A stretch of 64,000 bases of DNA from Alkalibacillus filiformis (GTDB taxonomy: Bacteria; Bacillota; Bacilli; Bacillales; Alkalibacillaceae), in assembly GCF_030814115.1 (NCBI RefSeq), contig NZ_JAUSUP010000007.1, forward strand, positions 18,149 through 82,148. Direction: 5' to 3'. A program made the position numbers and the translations under genes. Below the pieces are notes generated by a model that was not told the origin of the DNA, made no database searches, and saw nothing but the letters and a program-made list of their open reading frames with translations. How positions within the stretch are numbered: position 1 is the first letter of the stretch; every line of letters starts with the position of its first letter. Positions 58,588 to 64,000 of this stretch are shown here, one piece after another.

Positions 58588-59233
58588 AATCTTATATGCT
58601 TTCTTGGACAGAGTTGCTCTCAAGTATTTCTAATCAAAATGTTTTTTAATAAACAACTTGTTTTAAGGTTAGATGATAAAAAACTGTGTATTCGACTGGG
58701 ATGAGCGACACCATATTTGTTTAAAGCTAGCCAACGATTTCAATTATACAATTTCAATACCATAAGCACCCCGTGTATAACTACCCAAACTTCTCCACCA
58801 AAACCCATCGCCAACATACACATTCCTATTTCTACACTCGCACCTGCCGTATCAATGACACACCGCTCACTTGCGCTCCTCTTACATGCACAAAAAGCTG
58901 TGAGGTTGATCGGAAATAGCATAAAGACAGCGAATCCTTCTGCTGTCATACCGCTTGTCTTGCTTCAAAACTAATTTTAAAATTATCAAAATGAAAAACA
59001 CCCTACTCCAACAAGATACTTCAGAGCCCGCTATAACTTTTCATTACGGTAATAGTCTTTCACTAGTATCTTCTATAGTAATCAAACTATAAGTACTCAG
59101 GATTTAAACCTGTTCACCAAAAAACACTTGACTTTTGAATTAGAAATGTAAAATAGTATAAGCCATTACACCTAAATTATGTTATAATTTTTTAATAGAA
59201 TTCACTTGAAATCGTAGTCTTGGGGGAAAAGCT
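58588..59233. other. Intergenic region upstream of capA
   Basis: No convincing gene is visible. A minus-strand open stretch at 58740-58949 lacks a ribosome site and a recognisable family. The 43-bp segment shared with 57348-57390 lies at 58957-58998. Probable capA promoter elements TTGAAT (59133) and TATAAG lie 16 bp apart near 59155. Confidence 0.45.
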
Positions 59234-59971
59234 ATGGAAGAAACAATCTCATTACAAGAGTTATGGGAGGTTTTAAAAAAACGGCTTAGTTTAATTGCCA
59301 TAATCGTAATAGGAGCATTAACATTGAGCTTCATTGCAACAACCTTTTTTATAACACCTCAATATGAAGCAAATTCACAATTTATCGTTAACCAAGCCGA
59401 TCAACAACAGCAGGAAATTACATCAAATGAAATTAGAACGAACGTCGAATTAATTAATACTTACAATGTCATTATTCAAAGCCCTGCCATATTAGATTTA
59501 GTTGTTGAAGAACTAGGGTTAGATCAATCAGCTAGTCAGCTAGCTAATCGCATTAGTGTTAACAACGCTGATCAATCTCAAGTCGTCAATGTTCAAGTGA
59601 CTGGCCCTGATCATGATCAAGCGGTTGATATTGCTAATACAACGGTTGAAATTTTTAAAAATGAAATTCCTTCTTATATGAACGTTGATAACGTCGGTGT
59701 TTTATCTGAAGCGATGCATCATGCAGACCCTACACCGATTAGCCCGAACTTATCACTTAATCTAGCAATCGCGATAGTACTAGGTTTAATGGTTGGTGTC
59801 GGTTTAGCATTCTTACTAGAGTACTTAGACAATACGATTAAGACTGAAGAAGATCTAGAGAATTCATTGGAGATGCCAGTGATGGGTATTATTTCAACAA
59901 TTGATGCAGAAGAAGGTAATGCTTCTAGGAAGTCACGCAAAGCAAGAAAGGGTGTTAAAATTGGCTCGTAA
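59234..59971 (+). CDS. CapA/YwqC-like polysaccharide co-polymerase
   Basis: The 245-residue Wzz-family membrane protein has helix 1 at about residues 20-42 (LIAIIVIGALTLSFIATTFF). The extracellular region begins ITPQYEANSQFIVNQADQQQ and carries the Wzz Pro-rich end HADPTPISPNLSLN. Helix 2 is at 176-196 (IAIVLGLMVGVGLAFLLEYL), and the cytosolic tail activates the kinase. GGGGGAAAAGCT precedes the start. It overlaps the capB-like gene, giving the classic activator-kinase pair. Confidence 0.93.
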   Translation: MEETISLQELWEVLKKRLSLIAIIVIGALTLSFIATTFFITPQYEANSQFIVNQADQQQQEITSNEIRTNVELINTYNVIIQSPAILDLVVEELGLDQSASQLANRISVNNADQSQVVNVQVTGPDHDQAVDIANTTVEIFKNEIPSYMNVDNVGVLSEAMHHADPTPISPNLSLNLAIAIVLGLMVGVGLAFLLEYLDNTIKTEEDLENSLEMPVMGIISTIDAEEGNASRKSRKARKGVKIGS

Positions 59972-60653
59972 AACAACTTTACAAAGAGCACAACAGCATA
60001 AAACATTAGTCACTCGTGATCAGCCAAAGTCGCCAATTTCTGAACAGTACCGTACACTTAGGACGAATTTGCAATTTTCATCAGTTGATCATGAACTTTC
60101 AACGATGGTTGTAACATCAACGACTCAAAGTGAAGGTAAAAGTCTTACAGCTGCTAATTTAGCGATTGCTTTTGCTCAACAAGGGAAGAAAGTGATGCTG
60201 GTCGATGCTGATATGCGTCGCCCTACTTCACACTATACATTCCGTATAAGTAATACATTTGGTTTAAGTAACTTGCTAGTTGGCGACCATACGTTAGAGC
60301 AATTAGTTCATGATGTGAATGTGGACAATCTAGACGTATTAACATGTGGCCCTATTCCACCGAACCCTTCAGAGTTGCTTGCTTCTAATAGAATGCGTGA
60401 ACTAATCGGCATTGCAAAACAGAACTATGATTTAGTCATTTTCGATACACCTCCTGTCTTAGCTGTTACCGATCCACAGATTTTAGCAAATGAAACAGAT
60501 GGTGTTTTGCTCGTTGTCCGCAGTAAAAAAACAGAAAAAGACGCTGCCAAACGCGCCAAAGAGTTACTCGATCAGGCAAACGCGAATTTACTCGGTGCTG
60601 TATTAAACGATAAAGATACGAAAGATAGTAATTACTTATATTATTATGGATAA
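59961..60653 (+). CDS. CapB/YwqD-like tyrosine kinase (second copy)
   Basis: The 230-residue BY-kinase has Walker A TTQSEGKSLTAANLAIAFAQ, Walker A' VMLVDADMRRPTSHYTF, Walker B DLVIFDTPPVLAVTDPQILA and terminal tyrosine cluster YLYYYG. TTG 59961 is preferred as start (AAGAAAGGGTG six bases upstream), overlapping the capA stop by 11 bases. Most of the domain is nearly identical in pattern to the lone copy at 56.6 kb, which indicates an intrachromosomal duplication followed by divergence of the N-terminus. Confidence 0.93.
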   Translation: MARKTTLQRAQQHKTLVTRDQPKSPISEQYRTLRTNLQFSSVDHELSTMVVTSTTQSEGKSLTAANLAIAFAQQGKKVMLVDADMRRPTSHYTFRISNTFGLSNLLVGDHTLEQLVHDVNVDNLDVLTCGPIPPNPSELLASNRMRELIGIAKQNYDLVIFDTPPVLAVTDPQILANETDGVLLVVRSKKTEKDAAKRAKELLDQANANLLGAVLNDKDTKDSNYLYYYG

Positions 60654-60794
60654 TTAATAACAATTAGAAGTCTCATGGGCACAAAGACCTGTGGGACTTT
60701 CGTATTTATAAGAAATTTGGTTATATTGTCCGATAGAATGAATGAGAATTTTGTCGATAATAAAAGTAACTATGGTCAACAGGAGGACATTTTT

Positions 60795-61562
60795 ATGATC
60801 GATCTACACAGTCATATCCTTCCAAACGTTGACGACGGTGCACAAACGGTAGAAAATAGCGTTGAGATGGCACAACAAGCTCGTCAGGAAGGCATCACGA
60901 CTATTTATGCAACACCCCATCATTTAAATGGACGATATGAAAACGAAAGAGAGAACGTCATCGAACGTGTCGCAAGCTTGAACGCGGAGTTTGAAAATAG
61001 AGGGATTGATTTAACTGTACTCCCTGGTCAAGAAATTCGAATAAACGGTGATATTGAATCGATATTAGAAGACCGCACAGCAATGCCTTTAGGTGACGAG
61101 ACGAAGTACGTATTAGTCGAATTACCATCTTCACAAGTGCCGCGTTTTACGAAGGACAAGTTGTTTGAAATTCAGCGTATGGGATACCAACCGGTAATCG
61201 TACACCCTGAACGTAACAGCGCCTTTGTGAAGCACCCGAACATTTTATACGAGTTCGTTAAACGAGGTACATTAACACAACTAACCGCTTCAAGTGTTGT
61301 TGGTAAGTTCGGTAAGAAGATCCAAAGCATTTGCTTTCAACTCATTGAGGCGAATTTGGTACATTTTATTGCATCAGATGCCCACAATACGACAACACGC
61401 GGCTTTTACATGGAAGAAGCTTACGACATCATCGGAAAACGCTACGGCGACTTCGTTGTTGAACTACTCAAAGAAAATGCCGAGTCCGTCGTTCAAAACG
61501 AATTAGTCATTGGTGATCCACCGATGGAAGTTAAGAAGAAGAAATTATTAGGGATTTTTTAA
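60795..61562 (+). CDS. CapC/YwqE-like PHP tyrosine phosphatase
   Basis: The 255-residue PHP-family manganese-dependent phosphatase removes phosphate from CapB-type kinases. Metal-site motifs are MIDLHSHILPNVDDGAQT at the start, TTIYATPHHLNGRYENE, LPGQEIRI, PVIVHPERNSAF and HFIASDAHNTTTRGFYM. The start is ATG 60795, eight bases after AGGAGG; an earlier in-frame ATG would add 40 unrelated residues. It completes the capA-capB-capC set. No glycosyltransferases follow inside the window. Confidence 0.95.
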   Translation: MIDLHSHILPNVDDGAQTVENSVEMAQQARQEGITTIYATPHHLNGRYENERENVIERVASLNAEFENRGIDLTVLPGQEIRINGDIESILEDRTAMPLGDETKYVLVELPSSQVPRFTKDKLFEIQRMGYQPVIVHPERNSAFVKHPNILYEFVKRGTLTQLTASSVVGKFGKKIQSICFQLIEANLVHFIASDAHNTTTRGFYMEEAYDIIGKRYGDFVVELLKENAESVVQNELVIGDPPMEVKKKKLLGIF

Positions 61563-61568
61563 TTAAGA

Positions 61569-61607
61569 AACGTCCTCTGCGGTTTGGAGCTGCAGAGGGC
61601 GTTTTTT
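61569..61607 (+). terminator. Terminator of the cap genes
   Basis: AACGTCCTCTGC and GCAGAGGGCGTT pair around GGTTTGGAGCT (one mismatch), followed by six T, right after the capC-like stop. Confidence 0.9.
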
Positions 61608-61661
61608 GGTTGTTGCGCTCGGGTGCTGCGCGTCCACAATGTAAACGAATTTTGTCGATTA

Positions 61662-61764
61662 TCGGCGTTCGCCGATATATTGAGTTTTTCGCCGGATTCT
61701 GAGTGAGTTTCGCCGGAAAAAATATTTTTTCGCTGAATTATCGAGATTTTCGCTAATAATCCAG
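61662..61764 (+). repeat. 20-bp periodic intergenic array 11 (CGCCGG type)
   Basis: TCGGCGTTCGCCGATATATTG is followed, in steps of 20-21 bp, by CGCCGGATTCTGAG, CGCCGGAAAAAATATTTTTT, CGCTGAATTATCGAGATTTT and CGCTAATAATCCAG. Later units are more decayed than the first. Confidence 0.8.
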
Positions 61765-61819
61765 TTTGTTCCAGTAACAAGGGCGAGCACCACACCAAGT
61801 AGCTTAACTGCGCGCTGGT

Positions 61820-61956
61820 GCGTTCGCCTGATTATGAATGGAGTTCGCCTGAAAAATTTGATTTTCGCCCGATTATTAACGAGTTCGCCTAATTATTGAA
61901 AATTTCGCTTGATTATTAGGAATTTCGCTTAATTATTGAGGCGAGCGCTGATAAAC
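61820..61956 (+). repeat. 20-bp periodic intergenic array 12 (CGCCT/CGCTT type)
   Basis: GCGTTCGCCTGATTATG is followed by CGCCTGAAAAATTTGATTTT, CGCCCGATTATTAACGAGTT, CGCCTAATTATTGAAAATTT, CGCTTGATTATTAGGAATTT and CGCTTAATTATTGAGGCGAG, then CGCTGATAAAC. There are six units at a 20-bp step, directly after array 11. Confidence 0.85.
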
Positions 61957-61983
61957 AAGTTCATCCAACCACGCCCTAAAAGC

Positions 61984-62024
61984 AAAAAGTCCAGCTGAGG
62001 GATCCCCTCCGAGCTGGACTTTTC
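61984..62024 (-). terminator. Terminator of the small gene at 62026
   Basis: AAAAGTCCAGCT and AGCTGGACTTTT form a perfect 12-bp stem, with a T run on the minus strand, adjoining the stop codon at 62026. Confidence 0.85.
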
Positions 62025-62025
62025 A

Positions 62026-62181
62026 TTACTTCTCGTCTTTATCTAACTCTTCTCTTTTCTTTTCAATAACCTTCTTTAACTGCTTTTCCACAGATTCTAA
62101 CTGTTCTTTCGTTTCTATATCTTGATGAATATAGCGAATCGTTTTCTTAACTGACTTAGGTAGATCCTTAAAGTGTTTCAC
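62026..62181 (-). CDS. Small charged helical protein
   Basis: About 51 residues from GTG 62181 (GAGGGG seven bases upstream); the frame is open 12 codons further. The sequence KHFKDLPKSVKKTIRYIHQD followed by ESVEKQLKKVIEKKREELDK is strongly charged and helical. No family is recognised. The well-formed terminator supports a real transcript. Confidence 0.5.
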   Translation of the reverse strand: MKHFKDLPKSVKKTIRYIHQDIETKEQLESVEKQLKKVIEKKREELDKDEK

Positions 62182-62515
62182 ACCGATGTTCCCCTCTTGA
62201 TCGTTATGTAGTAGCAACTCTGACTTAAAGCCTAATGACTTATAAAGATTTACAAGTACCCTTGTTACTAAAAAAGTCTTTAATATAAACCAACTTACTT
62301 ACAATTGTACTATTTCCTCTCAAATCGTAAACACTAATCCTAGAACTTAATTTAAAATAGTCAAAAGTAAATTTTGATATACGTACTACTATAACCGGAC
62401 ACTATTTATATCCTGACTAATAGTTCAATGTTTTGTTAAAAGTAGTAAACCATTTATTCTTCTAGCTTTACATATAATAAAAACATTGGCTATTTATCAG
62501 AAAGGGAGGGAGAAA
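62182..62515. other. Intergenic region before the second acyltransferase
   Basis: No further gene is seen in these 330 bp. The sequence is AT-rich and separates divergent genes, so it should hold both promoters. AAAGGGAGGG at 62501-62510 is the ribosome site of the acyltransferase. Confidence 0.4.
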
Positions 62516-63568
62516 ATGAAGCACGAAAAAACACGCGATCCCTTTATAGATAACGCAAGGTTTATATTAGTAGCTTTAGTCGTTGCAGGTCATTTCTTCA
62601 GTCCAATAAGAAATGATTATCAAATAATTTACGATTTGAATAATATACTTGGTTTATTCAGAATGCCAGCACTGATCATTTTAACTGGTTTTTTATCTAA
62701 AGGTTTTATGAAGCCTGGTTATATTGAAAAGATAACGAAAAAAATATTAATTCCTTATTTAGTTTTCCAGTTTGCAGTTGGTGCTTATTATTACTGGTTA
62801 TTTGATTATTCCACTTTAAATATAGATTTTCTACGTCCCCAGTATACATTGTGGTTCTTATTAAGTTTGTTTATTTGGAATTTGCTATTATTTGTTTTTA
62901 CACGCATTAAGTATCCGTTGCTTATTGCAGTCGTAATCGGTGTTTTAATTGGATATAGTGATGGAGCAGGTCACTACCTATCAATCCATAGAACGTTTGT
63001 GTTCTTTCCGTTTTTCTTAATCGGTTTCTATATGCGTAAGGAGCACTTTGAATTCTTCAAAGTACCTTCTGCAAAGATTTACGGCTTGATTGGGTTTGTA
63101 GTTGTATGGTTTGCATTAGGTTACTTCTTTACACCTGGCGAGGCATTAACGTGGATTCAAGGTCGTACACCGTATGAAGAAATGGGGTATATCAGGTGGG
63201 ATATTGGCCTAGGTAGATTATTAATTTATGCTTTATCTCTAATTATTGGTTTCGCCTTCTTAACATTTGTACCGAAGAATAAGACATTCTTTACACATCT
63301 CGGTATACGAACAGCATATATCTATATATTACACGCAGCAGTGATAAGAACGCTGTATGAGTTTTATCTAGATGATTGGGTAAATGAGTTATGGCATTAC
63401 TTTGCAATCCTTCTATTTTCATTTATCCTTGCTTTAATTCTCGGCTCTAAACCTGTTGTATGGCTTACAAAACCTTTCATAGAAGGAAAGATTGTCGATT
63501 ATATTTTGTTCCCATTAAGAAAAGTAAAGCGATTAATAGAAAGTAAAATTAAATACCAATTCAAATAA
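62516..63568 (+). CDS. Membrane acyltransferase (fucose 4-O-acetylase-like), paralogue B
   Basis: The 350-residue integral membrane protein is clearly paralogous to the one at 33.1 kb. TRDPFIDNARFILVALVVAG with the following His (GHFF), LLGLFRMPAL-type text (NILGLFRMPALIILTGFLSK), PQYTLWFLLSLFIWNLLLFV, and HRTFVFFPFFLIGFYMRKEH all match position by position. The C-terminus is longer and basic. ATG 62516 has AAAGGGAGGG at good spacing. Codon use is more AT-rich than in paralogue A. A group II intron end lies directly downstream. Confidence 0.9.
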   Translation: MKHEKTRDPFIDNARFILVALVVAGHFFSPIRNDYQIIYDLNNILGLFRMPALIILTGFLSKGFMKPGYIEKITKKILIPYLVFQFAVGAYYYWLFDYSTLNIDFLRPQYTLWFLLSLFIWNLLLFVFTRIKYPLLIAVVIGVLIGYSDGAGHYLSIHRTFVFFPFFLIGFYMRKEHFEFFKVPSAKIYGLIGFVVVWFALGYFFTPGEALTWIQGRTPYEEMGYIRWDIGLGRLLIYALSLIIGFAFLTFVPKNKTFFTHLGIRTAYIYILHAAVIRTLYEFYLDDWVNELWHYFAILLFSFILALILGSKPVVWLTKPFIEGKIVDYILFPLRKVKRLIESKIKYQFK

Positions 63569-63571
63569 TCG

Positions 63572-63641
63572 AGTAGGAGGAGGTGATTAACCTCCGACCT
63601 CTCACACCACCGTACGTACGGTTCCGTATACGGCGGTTCAA
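63572..63641 (-). ncRNA. Group II intron domains V and VI
   Basis: The paired segments CCGCCGTATACG and CGTACGTACGGTGG form the catalytic domain V stem. GTGTGAGAGGTCGG links to the stem GGAGGT/ACCTCC of domain VI, which would carry the branch-point A. This agrees with bacterial group II introns of the class whose domain V begins GAACCGCCGT. Confidence 0.75.
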
Positions 63642-63648
63642 TTTTATA

Positions 63649-64000
63649 TTAAGCACGTACTTTCTTATAATGTTGTGCAGAAGAGATTAGTCCGAATTGG
63701 GCTAATCTCTTATTGGTTATAGTGGTTGTAAGAATCCAAGAATAAGCGGTGCGAACCGCACCTTTACTTGTATTACTGTTCCTGTAGGCATTATATCTAC
63801 TCATGCCTAGTTTGATTAAATTCTTTCTCCGATTCTTAGGTGTTTTCCACTTCGTCCATATGCACGCTCTTAGACGATTTCTCGTATGAGAGTCAATTCG
63901 TTCCTGTAGGCTTTTCATATAACCTATCCTAAAGTAATTAACCCAGCCTCTTATGAGTTGGTTAATCCGCATCACTTGATACTTCGTATCTACACTCCAA
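63649..64000 (-). CDS. ltrA: Group II intron reverse transcriptase/maturase, C-terminal part
   Basis: The frame is open to the window end (last 117 codons). WSVDTKYQVMRINQLIRGWV followed by NYFRIGYMKS is the maturase-specific domain (GIIM), with the GWVNYF motif. RNRLRACIWTKWKTPKNRRK is the basic part, typical of LtrA-like proteins. The reverse transcriptase domains lie beyond the window. No frameshift is visible in the part seen. Confidence 0.9.
   Translation of the reverse strand, partial: WSVDTKYQVMRINQLIRGWVNYFRIGYMKSLQERIDSHTRNRLRACIWTKWKTPKNRRKNLIKLGMSRYNAYRNSNTSKGAVRTAYSWILTTTITNKRLAQFGLISSAQHYKKVRA

Larger units (their letters stand above)
63569..64000 (-). mobile_element. Group II intron, 3' portion (continues past window end)
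   Basis: On the minus strand a maturase-type reading frame is followed by GAACCGCCGTATACG, a GAAC loop and CGTACGTACGGTGGTG, which fold as the domain V hairpin. Then comes GGTCGGAGGTTAATCACCTC, a domain VI-like hairpin. The 3' boundary should be close to CCTACTCGAT, at about 63569-63572. This is next to the stop codon of the acyltransferase on the other strand. The 5' part is outside the window. Confidence 0.85.

Noticed and set aside
58740..58949. Minus-strand 69-codon open frame rich in Met, Ala and Gly
   Set aside because: No ribosome site, no recognisable family, and it lies in an intergenic region between plus-strand genes. It could be a relic, but the sequence does not show it.

Overview
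The window is chromosomal DNA of a low-to-moderate GC Firmicute, most likely a halophilic or haloalkaliphilic member of the Bacillaceae. The support is strong Shine-Dalgarno sites of the GGAGG type, many TTG/GTG starts, CcpA-type cre boxes, an rbsRKDACB operon in Bacillus order, class D sortase, CapA/CapB/CapC (YwqCDE-type) genes, Gram-positive lipoprotein signals and very acidic secreted proteins. No rRNA, tRNA or CRISPR array was seen.

Layout. 1-3.8 kb: an HD-domain protein cut by the window edge, a GNAT acetyltransferase, an M29 aminopeptidase and a decayed BadF/N-acetylglucosamine-kinase-type gene. 3.9-5.1 kb: an MsmX-like sugar ABC ATPase interrupted by one TGA. 5.2-18.1 kb: a ten-gene minus-strand operon for uptake and intracellular phosphorolysis of an alpha-glucoside (GH65 phosphorylase, binding protein, two permeases, DUF624, LacI regulator, beta-phosphoglucomutase, second GH65). 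It ends with a cytoplasmic-looking sulfatase and its formylglycine-generating enzyme. The combination suggests that the imported sugar is sulfated. 18.6-21.7 kb: nucleoside hydrolase, DAO-type flavoprotein, EamA transporter. 21.9-32.9 kb: a TRAP transporter, GlcD/GlcF-type oxidase, SDR, PPC-domain protein, acyl-CoA ligase, thiolase and OB-fold partner under a CdaR-like regulator. This is a complete-looking but unassigned organic-acid pathway.

33-38 kb: a membrane acyltransferase, small membrane proteins, a NERD protein and a TGA-interrupted SLC13 transporter. 38.4-43.2 kb: a four-gene operon (Fe-alcohol dehydrogenase, ThDP enzyme, BASS transporter, epimerase). 43.5-51.5 kb: two small proteins, an O-antigen ligase family protein, a relic of a LacI regulator and the ribose operon with two operator palindromes. 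51.8-55.4 kb: a class D sortase convergent with a large acidic beta-helix surface protein that carries an unusual sorting signal. 55.5-61.6 kb: a zinc-finger/MORN pair and an exopolysaccharide control region: a lone CapB-like kinase, a cyclic-di-GMP-I riboswitch ahead of a CheY-like regulator and a YvyF-like protein, then capA-capB-capC. 62-64 kb: a small protein, a second paralogue of the membrane acyltransferase and the 3' part of a group II intron that runs off the end.

The most unusual element is a family of about a dozen intergenic arrays with a 20-21 bp period (core CGCCGGAATAT, CGCCTGAATAT or variants). Many start at a GCGAACGC/GCGTTCGC palindrome. Several end in a hairpin that acts as the intrinsic terminator of a neighbouring gene and whose arm has the same sequence as the repeat unit.
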